This document shows, in pieces, positions 25,839 through 34,178 of a stretch of 64,000 nucleotides of DNA. The first letter of the stretch is position 1. Each line of letters begins with the position of its first letter. Position numbers and translations under genes: made by a program. The notes below the pieces were generated by a model, which saw nothing but the letters and a program-made list of their open reading frames with translations, did not search any database and was not told where the DNA came from. Origin of the DNA: Chitinophaga sp. YR627. Lineage in GTDB: Bacteria; Bacteroidota; Bacteroidia; Chitinophagales; Chitinophagaceae. The stretch spans positions 310,001-374,000 of the forward strand of contig NZ_FOUX01000007.1 in the NCBI RefSeq assembly GCF_900114995.1, written 5' to 3'.

Positions 25839-26402
25839 ATGAACACCAAAAAGAAATTGTCATCCGCACAACAGGAAGAGTTGCTCAAAACACTGAAAGC
25901 GCGTTTTGAGAAGAATACAGCCCGCCATAAAGGAATTGAATGGGCAGCGGTGGCCGCTAAACTGGAAGCCAGTACAGCTAAATTGTGGTCGCTCAATGCA
26001 ATGGAAGAAACAGGTGGTGAACCGGATGTAGTAGCACATGATAAGAAGACCGGCGAATATACATTCTTTGATTGTTCAGCTGAAAGTCCGAAGGGACGCA
26101 GAAGCACCTGTTATGATAGTGAGGCGCTGGCATCCAGGAAGGAAAACAAACCTGAAGATAGTGCCATCAATATGGCGGAAGAGATGGGCATAGAGATGCT
26201 GACGGAAGAGCAATACCGTGCTTTACAGGAACTGGGAAAGTTTGATCTGAAGACCTCCAGCTGGGTAAAAACACCTGCTGAGATCAGAAAACTAGGTGGC
26301 GCCATCTTCTGTGATCGCCGTTACGACCATATTTTCACGTATCACAATGGTGCGGAATCTTACTATGCGGCAAGAGGCTTCCGTGGTGCATTGACGGTGT
26401 AA
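25839..26402 (+). CDS. DUF4256 family protein
   Basis: This 187-residue soluble protein matches DUF4256: helical start LSSAQQEELLKTLKARFEKN, WSLNAMEETGGEPDVV, FFDCSAESPKGRRSTCYD and a C-terminal GGAIFCDRRYDHIFTYHNGAESYYAARGFRG. The length is typical and the function is unknown. A well-formed promoter with two dyads upstream suggests a single, tightly regulated gene. No regulator gene is adjacent. Confidence 0.87.
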   Translation: MNTKKKLSSAQQEELLKTLKARFEKNTARHKGIEWAAVAAKLEASTAKLWSLNAMEETGGEPDVVAHDKKTGEYTFFDCSAESPKGRRSTCYDSEALASRKENKPEDSAINMAEEMGIEMLTEEQYRALQELGKFDLKTSSWVKTPAEIRKLGGAIFCDRRYDHIFTYHNGAESYYAARGFRGALTV

Positions 26403-26468
26403 AATACAACTACGCTTGATAAAGTAAGAATATAACATGTGTATGCGATGGTGCGCGCTCAAAATGCC

Positions 26469-27035
26469 TTATTCTGGCAAAGGATAAGGGCGTTCCTCCG
26501 GAAGCAGTGCCATCGCTTCATCTATCTTGCGTGCCTTCACTAGCTGTCCGATATTTTGCGAATAAGCGGTGATGTCTTCTATCCCGATGATCCATTCATT
26601 AATATATTGGTCAACGGCAGTACCTGATATGCCAATCTGAACAGCACGTTGATCGGTAGGTTGCAGATAAATATCTCTTTCCGGATCCCATTGTACCCTT
26701 ACCGGAGATGCTTTCAGTAACCTGTTCCAGTCATTAGTGGTGCCATGGATCTTATGGTCAAATTTAGACAGGACTGCATTTTGGAAGGCCCATTCAAATC
26801 CGCTACGCTTTATTTTAATCGCCAGGATATGCTCCTGATCTTCTTTAGTAGCCCATCCGGAACGATACATCATCCAGCAGAAAGAAGGTTTGATCCAGGT
26901 CATTCTATCCCTCTTGAACGGAGGCGTTGTGAATGTCTGCGCTTCTACCGCTCTTTTTGCAATGAGGCCATTGTATGCCTGATATACAGTGATCGATTCC
27001 TCATCATATAGCGCCCTGATCGTTTTTTCTTTCAT
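26469..27035 (-). CDS. DUF4291 family protein
   Basis: This 188-residue protein matches DUF4291: IRALYDEESITVYQAYN, FKRDRMTWIKPSFCWMMYRSGW, then QWDPERDIYLQPTDQRAVQIGI. The family is cytoplasmic and of unknown function. It is a single gene whose stop faces the DUF4256 gene across 66 bases without a clear terminator. Confidence 0.87.
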   Translation of the reverse strand: MKEKTIRALYDEESITVYQAYNGLIAKRAVEAQTFTTPPFKRDRMTWIKPSFCWMMYRSGWATKEDQEHILAIKIKRSGFEWAFQNAVLSKFDHKIHGTTNDWNRLLKASPVRVQWDPERDIYLQPTDQRAVQIGISGTAVDQYINEWIIGIEDITAYSQNIGQLVKARKIDEAMALLPEERPYPLPE

Positions 27036-27063
27036 GCCTGCAATTTACATTTCTTCTCATAAA

Positions 27064-27096
27064 ATAAGCCATCCCCGTGGGTAGGAGATGGCTTAT
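27064..27096 (-). terminator. Terminator after the 333-aa hypothetical gene
   Basis: A 10-bp perfect stem (27064-27073 with 27087-27096) is followed on the minus strand by TTTATGAG after a T-rich stem end. It lies 27 bases beyond the stop at 27123. Confidence 0.75.
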
Positions 27097-27122
27097 AGCT
27101 GATATCGTTATTGAGCTGGTAA

Positions 27123-28124
27123 TTAAGCCAGCTGTTTACTTTTACTGAATTTATGGCTTTTATATTCTGCCAGCCGGTTGTCAATGATGCCTTTTACGAT
27201 CTGATAATTCTCCTCATTATACACGAACGTACTCAGTACCTCTCTGGCAGCTTCTCCGAAGTAATTCTCTCTCAGCGTAGCATCCTGGAGGTACGTAAAT
27301 GCCACGTCCTGCGTATAGAGTATATTAAAGCCACTTAAGTTATGCGTATAGATACGGGCAAAGCTATTTTCTGCGGAAAAGTCATCTTCTAGCACATAGC
27401 CTCTGTCAAGCGCTTTGATCATGTCTGTTATGGGAGCTTTTCTTTCCTTAATGGCAGTTGCGATTTTCGCCTTTTCAGTATCGAGTTTCAGCAGGTCCCG
27501 CTCGATAGCCCACTGGAGGAACATTAACTTAGCGGTTCTGTAGAATCCTGTTGCTTTTGAGAAGGTAGCGAAGTTTTCACTCATGAATTTATCATAAAAC
27601 TCAAGAACAGGCATGTCGTATGGCAGACCCAGACTAAAATCGCGGATGCTGTCATCATCGTCATACTGTAATCCCCAGTAAATATCTTTTTCAGTGTCTA
27701 CGGGCAAATACCAACGGTAAAAACTCTCACTCCCGTCATCATTTATCCATACCCGTGCAATATCACTACTTTTCAGGGTTGGTTCTCCCAGTATGTTTTT
27801 CAATGCATCAAATTTGAAGCTGAAATCCAGGTCATGGGGAAAACGAGTTTTTGATTTGTTATTATGCCATCTGACACTGCTCAGTATGGGAATAAAAATA
27901 CCTTTTTTATCTCCGGCTATTAAAGGATAATTATCCAGGAAAACCTGTGCACTGAATAAGAGGTCGAAGCCGAGTTTCTTATTTTCTACCCAATAGGTGG
28001 TGTCAGTAGAGCGGTTAGAGATAGTTGGCTTTTTGGGATATTTGAATCCGTTTTTTTCAATAAATGCTATGATACGGTCATCAGAGATAGGCAGTCCTAT
28101 AAGACTGGTAAGGGTGTCGAACAT
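27123..28124 (-). CDS. Hypothetical cytoplasmic protein
   Basis: I do not recognise this 333-residue protein. There is no signal peptide or membrane segment. The N-terminal part (LIGLPISDDRIIAFIEKNGF) looks like a repeat unit of immunity-type or tightly packed beta/alpha proteins. The middle region is rich in aromatic and acidic residues (YWGLQYDDDDSIRDFSLGL) and the C-terminal third is helical. It lies between two terminators and is transcribed alone. Base composition is slightly more AT-rich than the neighbours. No toxin gene is next to it to support an immunity role. Confidence 0.6.
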   Translation of the reverse strand: MFDTLTSLIGLPISDDRIIAFIEKNGFKYPKKPTISNRSTDTTYWVENKKLGFDLLFSAQVFLDNYPLIAGDKKGIFIPILSSVRWHNNKSKTRFPHDLDFSFKFDALKNILGEPTLKSSDIARVWINDDGSESFYRWYLPVDTEKDIYWGLQYDDDDSIRDFSLGLPYDMPVLEFYDKFMSENFATFSKATGFYRTAKLMFLQWAIERDLLKLDTEKAKIATAIKERKAPITDMIKALDRGYVLEDDFSAENSFARIYTHNLSGFNILYTQDVAFTYLQDATLRENYFGEAAREVLSTFVYNEENYQIVKGIIDNRLAEYKSHKFSKSKQLA

Positions 28125-28145
28125 TTTGGATTATTTAATTAAAAT

Positions 28146-28200
28146 ACGAAAGGTGTTTCGCAAAATAGAAAATATTCTATTGTTGCCAAACACCTTTCGT
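28146..28200 (-). terminator. Two-level hairpin terminator after the desaturase gene
   Basis: The outer stem is 13 bp and perfect (28146-28158 with 28188-28200). An inner 7-bp stem (28164-28170 with 28175-28181) lies inside its loop. On the minus strand it is followed by ATTTTAATT. It lies directly after the desaturase stop at 28214. Confidence 0.8.
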
Positions 28201-28213
28201 TATAACTTTTTAT

Positions 28214-29293
28214 TTATTCTGCTATTACGGGCTGTTTTGCAGCTGCTTTCATGCGCTCTAATTCTTCCAGGTAAGGCTTCCTGTAATTTTCCATGAATTG
28301 CTGCTTTGAATCTCTGAAAGAGCTTACACCACCGATGAACTTCAATGTTCTGATATAATACCAGGCGAAATCGATCTGTCCTTTCAGAAAACCTGATCTT
28401 GCACTGGCAGGGTAGAGGTGATGGTTGTTATGCCATTCACCGGCAACGATACCAGGCCACCACTGATTGATAGATTTATCTTTGAAATGATAATCAAAAC
28501 CTTCTACGTGTTTTATTTCACCTTTTGCATGTCCTTCATAGTTAAAGGTTCTTACACCCACACCCCAGATGAAGACGCCGGTTAATATCGCTGCTGTCAG
28601 ATAAAGTCCACCGATCAGATAGAAAACGGTGATCCAGAAAGCCCAGTTAGCGATCGTTCCCAATATTGTATTTACCGGACGGGCAATAGAGCCCCACTTT
28701 TGGTATTCTTCATAGCTGTTTGCTTTGATGCCGGTGTGGCTCATCAGCCCTACAGCCTTTTTATAATCTTCTTCGCTCAGGTCCTTTGCGATCGGCTGAT
28801 GGTTTACATCGGCCAGGAAGCAATATAGGAACCCGCCTTCTGCATTGTAAGGATCACCTGGTTTGTCGGACAGAGAGTGATGCACATGATGCGAAACAAT
28901 ATAGATTTCGTCCGGAATCATCTTCATTACCAGATTACCGGTGAAAAAGCGCCAGAATTTATTACTGAACTGATACGCCTGGTGTGTACCATAGCGGTGG
29001 TACCAGATAGTGCCATGGGTGCCCATAAATATCATACCGTAAACGAACCCCGCTACCAGGTGCCAGATGCTAAAGTCGTTTATTTCCATTGCAATGAATA
29101 TGAAGAAGAACGGACACAGACTAAGGATCTTCAGCCATGAGAAAAATGGTAACCAGTTCTTACGCGATGCGGTAATGTCCAATCTGCTGAAGAACTCAGA
29201 AAACAGTTGTTTCGGCGTTGGTTTGATAAATGAACCATCTTCGTTCTTCCATCCATAACTGGGACGGGCCAATACGTTTTCGATAAAGGACAT
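28214..29293 (-). CDS. Acyl-CoA/acyl-lipid fatty acid desaturase
   Basis: This 359-residue integral membrane protein has the three histidine boxes of type 1 desaturases: HRYGTH (in TIWYHRYGTHQAY), SHHVHH and EWHNNHH. Hydrophobic segments lie at about 50-75, 78-98 and 215-250. It would introduce a double bond (delta-9 type most likely) into acyl chains using a diiron centre and an electron donor encoded elsewhere, adjusting membrane fluidity. The start at 29293 is the first ATG after a stop. A probable promoter lies 166 bases upstream, which leaves a long leader. Confidence 0.88.
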   Translation of the reverse strand: MSFIENVLARPSYGWKNEDGSFIKPTPKQLFSEFFSRLDITASRKNWLPFFSWLKILSLCPFFFIFIAMEINDFSIWHLVAGFVYGMIFMGTHGTIWYHRYGTHQAYQFSNKFWRFFTGNLVMKMIPDEIYIVSHHVHHSLSDKPGDPYNAEGGFLYCFLADVNHQPIAKDLSEEDYKKAVGLMSHTGIKANSYEEYQKWGSIARPVNTILGTIANWAFWITVFYLIGGLYLTAAILTGVFIWGVGVRTFNYEGHAKGEIKHVEGFDYHFKDKSINQWWPGIVAGEWHNNHHLYPASARSGFLKGQIDFAWYYIRTLKFIGGVSSFRDSKQQFMENYRKPYLEELERMKAAAKQPVIAE

Positions 29294-29809
29294 GCTTCTA
29301 AGTTGTATTTAATAAGTGAGCACAGGATTTTTACAGGCAAAATCCCCTGAGTAATAATATTTGTAGGCTTGAATAGTTCCTGACATATAAGATTGAACGT
29401 AAAAAAGAAGACTAAGGCGAGAGCTAAAGATGAGAAGGATTAGTTACTATTAAAATAGCAAAAATAGTTCGCAAGCAAAATACTCAAATCAAAGAATCCT
29501 CACCCAATTTATGTCTAAATTATTTAATTATGTATTATTTTTTTTATCAACGCATGAGGCCGGGGAGATTCCGGTGTTACTGTTTGGCCACTTTCGCGCT
29601 GAAACCTTTTATCAGCATGCGTCATGCCCCGGATTTTCTAATTTGTTAATGTTTGTTCGCCCCGCATTGGATACGAATGGGTGTTGCAACTGATATTTCT
29701 GAAGAAATGTGAATAATACTTCGAATAAAGTTAAAAAGTCTTCAGTAAACAGGCAGACCCTGCCCTTGGGAATGTCGTATTTTCATACCATCACCCGAAT
29801 TTATGTAAT
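29294..29809. other. Intergenic region with desaturase leader; otherwise no gene seen
   Basis: This 516-base region between divergent genes holds the desaturase leader and promoter (up to 29488). The rest is AT-rich. It contains a 60-codon open frame (29511-29693, +) with no recognisable motif, which I do not call as a gene, and a possible long-range pairing CCGGGG/CCCCGG (29560-29565 with 29627-29632). Confidence 0.5.
29459..29488 (-). promoter_or_regulatory. Probable desaturase promoter with long leader
   Basis: On the minus strand TTTG (29485-29488), 18 bases, then TATTTTTG (29459-29466), a full -7 match. It predicts a transcript leader of about 155-160 bases before the ATG at 29293. Confidence 0.5.
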
Positions 29810-30568
29810 ATGGCAAAACAAACTTCTCTGATCACGTTTACCGGTAAACTGGGCAACATGATCGGCTATGAACGCAAAGGGCAATACCTGTTGCGTAGTA
29901 AACCGGAAACCGTCAGACAAACAGCGGCTACCCGCCGGGCGGCGCAACGCTTCGGTCTGGCGAGTAAAAAAGGCGCATTGATCCGCAGGGCTTTTGCGGA
30001 GGAACTGGATATTCGTTGCGATACGACCCGGGTGAACAGACTGAATAAGGCGCTTATTCAAACGGGGAGTATTACACGCCTGAAAGGCTTCCGTTTTAAT
30101 CAAAGTACGGGGATAGATCGTTTCTTCATCGAAATGCCGGTTTACGTCAACAACAGCACTTTGTCTATTCCATCCCAGGTATTACCGGCGCTGGAGGGAA
30201 TAACGGCGCTGGAGGTGAAAGTAATGGGCGCCCGTATCGGTTTTTCGGAACATAAAATAATAGCTACCGATGCTGTCCGGCTGGTTATCAGGACCGGGGA
30301 GGCGTTTGCTGGTGCTGAGTTGCCTTTGGATGTGCCGGGAGACGGTGTATTGATAGTAACTGTACAAGTTAGAGGATTGTACAATGAATTGCCTTCCGGT
30401 AACAGGAAGCATATGGCGGCGGATATTGTTGGGGTGGAGCTGCCTGAGCCGAAAGAGGTGACTAACAATGTGGTGTCTCCGCAATATAAAAGATTAGATG
30501 AAGTCCCGTCGTTGATGGTCTTTTCTGCATATGAGGGTTGCGGGCAGACGTTTATTCAGCTGGAATAG
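29810..30568 (+). CDS. Hypothetical protein (GKLGN-type, DUF6266-like)
   Basis: This 252-residue soluble protein begins ITFTGKLGNMIGYERKGQY and LRSKPETVRQTAATRRAAQRFG. That start recalls a family of small Bacteroidota proteins (possibly DUF6266-like), often with a GK.GN..Y...G..Y.R..P pattern, but I am not certain. The rest is beta-rich. No signal peptide or enzyme motif is visible. It is a single gene. Confidence 0.55.
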   Translation: MAKQTSLITFTGKLGNMIGYERKGQYLLRSKPETVRQTAATRRAAQRFGLASKKGALIRRAFAEELDIRCDTTRVNRLNKALIQTGSITRLKGFRFNQSTGIDRFFIEMPVYVNNSTLSIPSQVLPALEGITALEVKVMGARIGFSEHKIIATDAVRLVIRTGEAFAGAELPLDVPGDGVLIVTVQVRGLYNELPSGNRKHMAADIVGVELPEPKEVTNNVVSPQYKRLDEVPSLMVFSAYEGCGQTFIQLE

Positions 30569-30717
30569 CGGGTATTCGCTATAGGCATGTATTTGGGTTG
30601 AATTTTACTATTGATTGTTGTACGTGAATGATATACTATTTTATTAAACAGGGTCCCTGTAATAATCTTCTATTGCCTTAAGGGGCGTTTTCTCCTTTAT
30701 TTACTATCAATATCTGC

Positions 30718-30776
30718 CGGGCCAGGCAAGCATATTAACTCCGGTACAAGTCCACGTTTATAGCCGGAGTGGCCCG
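30718..30776. ncRNA. Candidate structured RNA element (nested GC stems)
   Basis: An outer stem CGGGCCA/TGGCCCG (30718-30724 with 30770-30776) encloses an inner stem CTCCGG/CCGGAG (30739-30744 with 30764-30769), separated by a 14-base internal strand on one side only. This GC-rich fold stands out in an AT-rich gap. It does not match a riboswitch I know. The transcribed strand is not known. Confidence 0.3.
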
Positions 30777-30962
30777 TGTTTTCAGGGGTGTAGTCGTGTG
30801 GGAATGCTCTATCCACATTCTTCACATATTTTGTTACATAGAAGGATAGGTAAATGATTGATGGCTAATATATTTTTTACTTGCTTTATTAAGGAGGGAA
30901 CTGTGTATTTGGGATAGTAGTAATCAATTATATCGATACCATTTTTTTGTAAAAAAAGAAAA

Positions 30963-30982
30963 TAATGACATTATTGTCATTA
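30963..30982. promoter_or_regulatory. Operator-like dyad before the helix-turn-helix gene
   Basis: TAATGACA-TTAT-TGTCATTA is a perfect 8-bp inverted repeat with a 4-base centre, 36 bases before the first usable start of the XRE-type gene. It is a plausible autoregulatory site. Confidence 0.45.
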
Positions 30983-31017
30983 AACAAAAGGATCTTTATT
31001 CTCATTTTCATTGTCCT

Positions 31018-31248
31018 TTGGCACATATACGTGACATCAAATTATTAAAGAAAATTGCCATTGTGTTGAAGCAGCTCCGGGAAGAAAACGGTTTCACTCA
31101 AGAGGATGTATATAATGATACTAATATCCATATTGGAAGAATAAAAACAGCGAATGCTAATCTAGGTGTTAGTACGTTATCAGCATTATGCAGTTATTTT
31201 AATCTTGAGTTGTCGGCTTTTTTTAAGAGAGTTGAAGCCTGTGCTTAG
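31018..31248 (+). CDS. Small XRE-type helix-turn-helix protein
   Basis: This 76-residue protein is essentially one Cro/C1-type domain: LLKKIAIVLKQLREENGFTQEDVYNDTNIHIGRIKT...VSTLSALCSYFNLELSAFFKRV. There is no ATG at the start. The frame offers a TTG (31018) or upstream ATT codons, so the true N-terminus is uncertain and could be longer. The recognition helix is followed by IKTANANLG where close relatives, as I recall them, have an IETGK-type turn. It is followed after 37 bp by a second helix-turn-helix gene. Confidence 0.65.
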   Translation: MAHIRDIKLLKKIAIVLKQLREENGFTQEDVYNDTNIHIGRIKTANANLGVSTLSALCSYFNLELSAFFKRVEACA

Positions 31249-31285
31249 CTGAGCAATTGAGAGGATATCCGTAATTTTCTTCGCA

Positions 31286-31513
31286 ATGAAAGATAATAAG
31301 GTAATATTACAAACATTGGGAAATAGCCTCCGGCAAATAAGAAAGCGCAAAAATATGACTCAGCTTGACCTGGAAATGGTCAGTGGAATAACTGCAGGGG
31401 ATATATCCCAAATAGAAAATGGTAAGATCAATGTTGCCTTTACTACTTTAATAAAGCTTGCTGTATCACTGCAGGTAACGTTAAGTGAACTGTATGATCT
31501 GCATGAATATTAA
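31286..31513 (+). CDS. Small XRE-type helix-turn-helix protein
   Basis: This 75-residue Cro/C1-type DNA-binding protein has LGNSLRQIRKRKNMTQLDLEMVSGITAGDISQIENGKINVAFTTLIKLAVSLQVTLSELYDL, a complete and normal domain without an extra sensor region. It begins with ATG. It lies between another small XRE protein and a membrane protein whose start is 7 bp after its stop, so it is probably co-transcribed with that gene. Confidence 0.82.
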   Translation: MKDNKVILQTLGNSLRQIRKRKNMTQLDLEMVSGITAGDISQIENGKINVAFTTLIKLAVSLQVTLSELYDLHEY

Positions 31514-31520
31514 TTAACCA

Positions 31521-32321
31521 ATGAGTATCTACACACAATACCCCCAACAACCTACCGATAATCAGGAACAGGTGTCCTCTTCACTCGACCTTTTCCTGAA
31601 GTGTTCATTCCTCATGATCCTCGTAAGCGTCGTGAACCTTGTCACTTATTATTACACTTTCAATATACCCATTATTGACTACGTCGATATTTCCGAAATA
31701 GGCTCGCTGTTCCTGCATCAGCTCCCGAACTATCTCTTATTGCTGATCCCGTTGATTGTACTTTTATCCGGATGGCGCTTTTCATTCAATGTATTACTTT
31801 CTTTTTTCCTGCTGTTAATACATCTTATCACATCTGATACAAATACGCAGGCAAGAGGGCAATTCCTGGTAATCTGTATAGTATTATACCTGCCTGTGGC
31901 ACTTGTTTTTTTCAATCACACAGCCAAAGGTGAACTGCAATTCTTCCGGAAACATCCGGTCTATAAATGGAAATTGCTGGTGTTTATGTTTATCTCATCC
32001 ATTTTATTAACCAGCCTGGATAGCATGTTAAATGCAAGACTTGTAAAGGATCGTTATTTGTACAGCGGAACAGAAATGGTTTTTGACGGAAATAGGATTA
32101 TTTCCGATAGCACATTTTACTATGTAGGCAGAACAAAGAGTTTCATCTTTTGCTATGATGCGCAAAAGAACAGACCTAAGATCTATCCGGCAGATAAACT
32201 ACAGGAAATGGTGATCAATACAGCTGATCCTGAATTATTCTTTAATATGAGTCCTGAAGAAAGCTGTGCATCCATATCAGGGGGTATCCGCCGGCCTGTT
32301 CACAATCCTGTCAAACCCTAA
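31521..32321 (+). CDS. Hypothetical multi-pass membrane protein
   Basis: This 266-residue protein has about five hydrophobic helices (about 28-48, 60-82, 85-104, 112-132, 148-168) and a C-terminal soluble tail of about 95 residues. I do not recognise a family. It starts 7 bp after the XRE gene at 31286. Its last 45 bases overlap, tail to tail, the last gene of the giant operon on the opposite strand, so the final 15 residues are encoded inside that gene. Confidence 0.68.
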   Translation: MSIYTQYPQQPTDNQEQVSSSLDLFLKCSFLMILVSVVNLVTYYYTFNIPIIDYVDISEIGSLFLHQLPNYLLLLIPLIVLLSGWRFSFNVLLSFFLLLIHLITSDTNTQARGQFLVICIVLYLPVALVFFNHTAKGELQFFRKHPVYKWKLLVFMFISSILLTSLDSMLNARLVKDRYLYSGTEMVFDGNRIISDSTFYYVGRTKSFIFCYDAQKNRPKIYPADKLQEMVINTADPELFFNMSPEESCASISGGIRRPVHNPVKP

Positions 32322-34169
32322 CCCACTACTACCTTCACCTTTCCCCGTAGTCTTCCTCACCCCAAACCACACAAACACCTTCCCATCATTCCACCGCGTC
32401 CTTTGATAAGACTGTGCGACCCTCACGCCGGACCTCGGCACTTCTTCCTCATGAATAAAATAAGCCCCTTTCTCCGCCAGTTTATACTGCAACAATGACG
32501 TCCGCGGACGGATCTTATCCGGCCTTGTTTTAGGGTCATTATTCAATATCCTTGGCATAGCGGCTCTTTGCAGCTGCACCTCCCGGTTACTCCCTTCCAC
32601 ATGCGCAGGTACGAATGGGATCCAGTTCTCCGGTATGGCGTTCATGACCTCATATCGTATGCGGGCTTCTTCATCGCCATCCTTCACCGGCGGACCAGGA
32701 GGCAGTACCACACCACTATCATCGATCAGTTTTTGCAGGAAGGAATGATACTCTGCGGCAGCTTCGAAGCCTGATTTACTGGTACCGCCAGGCAGAGGAA
32801 TGATCGTTTCTACCCCCCACACCATATTAGCCATTTCGTCCCGGATGAAAAGGACTTCTTCCTGGGCTTTACTTTCCTGTATTTTAGCGACAGTCGGTAA
32901 TAAAAGCAGATCATTATCCGTAGGCACAGGAGTCGTACTATCCACTTTCATGGAGAACATATTCCAGCGTAGGAAATCATTCGTGTCCCCTTTACCGGCA
33001 GCGTCTATCCAGAAATTCTCTCCAAAAGAATTGGTTAGCGTCAGACCTTTGATGCTGGTCAGGGTGCCTACAGGTAGTTTATAAGGGATCAGGTACCAGT
33101 CATTGGCATAGATCAGCCCGAACTCGATGAGCAGGAGTTTTGCCAGTTCCGCTGTATCTGGTTTGACATAACTGAAGTTTGTCCGTGAGTCTTCAAATGC
33201 CCACCAACGTGTATTCGGCATGCCTTCAAACTGAACCGGTGCGGGGATTAATGATTGCGTCGTTTTAACCGGTACCGGTGCGGGTGGTGCATCGGGCGGT
33301 AATTCGCCTAAAGTAGGCGTATCCTTTGCTACATCGACATTATACCAGTCCAGGTGACCATGATAATATTCCTCCGCATGCAGCACCTTTTCTCCATTAC
33401 CCGCAGGAGCAGAAATAGCAAACTGGTATTCCAGTTGTTCCGGTTTCCAGGCATCATTGATGGGATCTTCCGGCTGGTATAACAGATTCGAAAACCAGGC
33501 GCGGAAATCTTTTTCTATTCCATCCAATACGGTATGATCTGCAGGCGGAAAATCAGGCAGGTCGTAGTAGTGTGGAACAGTATTATCTTTCAGCTCAAGA
33601 TACAATTTACCGCCATCGATCATGCGACCGGCGACCGCTGCATATTGTTGCCAGGTCTCCGGATGTGCACAGATACCGGCATCAGCGGTATTGGTAGGCA
33701 CAGGTTTACGGATGCTGTAATGGTCGAGGAAGAACTGTTTCATCGGCGCGTCTAACAAGCTCTTGTTCTTTAGCAGCTGTAACCAGCGTCGTCCCATGAT
33801 GAGCCGTAGGTCCAGAGAGAGGTCCTGTTGCAACGTATTGAAAGGAACAGGGCGTTGTTCAACGGTCGCTTCAAAAGGTACATTCTTATTGAATGACTGC
33901 ACGGTCTGATCATCCGCCTTGTATTTATTCACTTCAATCGTAGATGTACATAGTTTCGCGGTAACAGGCGATCCTGCATCATCTCCTTCAAACTCACCCA
34001 GCTGCCATTGCCGGGTCAGCATCCACAGGGCGTCTCTTACCTCCGCTTTCAACGCACGGTCAAAGTTATCAGTAACAGGACGTCCTTCCAGCCGGCTCCA
34101 GGAGTAGGAGATGGGGAATGCCTTTGCTTTGGTGATCTGTTTCAGTTCGACTTCGGCAGGTATTAACAT
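32277..34169 (-). CDS. Giant-operon protein F (630 aa, uncharacterised)
   Basis: This is the last gene of the six-gene operon, 9 bp after the 1859-aa gene. The protein is soluble, without a signal peptide. Near residues 46-70 it has ALWMLTRQWQLGEFEGDDAG, a distinctive aromatic/acidic motif. Other recognisable stretches are GRRWLQLLKNKSLLD (about 127-140), MPNTRWWAFEDSRTNF and a C-terminal AQSYQRTRWNDGKVFVWFG. I can name no domain or fold. Its fixed place next to protein E suggests that the two act together. Confidence 0.72.
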   Translation of the reverse strand: MLIPAEVELKQITKAKAFPISYSWSRLEGRPVTDNFDRALKAEVRDALWMLTRQWQLGEFEGDDAGSPVTAKLCTSTIEVNKYKADDQTVQSFNKNVPFEATVEQRPVPFNTLQQDLSLDLRLIMGRRWLQLLKNKSLLDAPMKQFFLDHYSIRKPVPTNTADAGICAHPETWQQYAAVAGRMIDGGKLYLELKDNTVPHYYDLPDFPPADHTVLDGIEKDFRAWFSNLLYQPEDPINDAWKPEQLEYQFAISAPAGNGEKVLHAEEYYHGHLDWYNVDVAKDTPTLGELPPDAPPAPVPVKTTQSLIPAPVQFEGMPNTRWWAFEDSRTNFSYVKPDTAELAKLLLIEFGLIYANDWYLIPYKLPVGTLTSIKGLTLTNSFGENFWIDAAGKGDTNDFLRWNMFSMKVDSTTPVPTDNDLLLLPTVAKIQESKAQEEVLFIRDEMANMVWGVETIIPLPGGTSKSGFEAAAEYHSFLQKLIDDSGVVLPPGPPVKDGDEEARIRYEVMNAIPENWIPFVPAHVEGSNREVQLQRAAMPRILNNDPKTRPDKIRPRTSLLQYKLAEKGAYFIHEEEVPRSGVRVAQSYQRTRWNDGKVFVWFGVRKTTGKGEGSSGLGFDRIVNRPADTP

Positions 34170-34178
34170 AAACGAAGG

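Larger units (their letters stand above)
30569..31017. other. Gene-free region with a nested stem element
   Basis: This 449-base stretch lies before the helix-turn-helix pair. Apart from the nested-stem element at 30718-30776, a small hairpin (GTGTGG with CCACAT, about 30797-30819) and the dyad at 30963-30982, I see only AT-rich sequence and no convincing open frame. Confidence 0.5.

Noticed and set aside
29511..29693. 60-codon open frame in the desaturase upstream region
   Set aside because: No motif, unusual composition, and no ribosome site or promoter assigned to it.
30718..30776. Cobalamin riboswitch
   Set aside because: A piece (GGTACAAGTCC) recalls the riboswitch core, but the conserved GCCACTG box is missing and the downstream gene is a helix-turn-helix protein, not B12-related.
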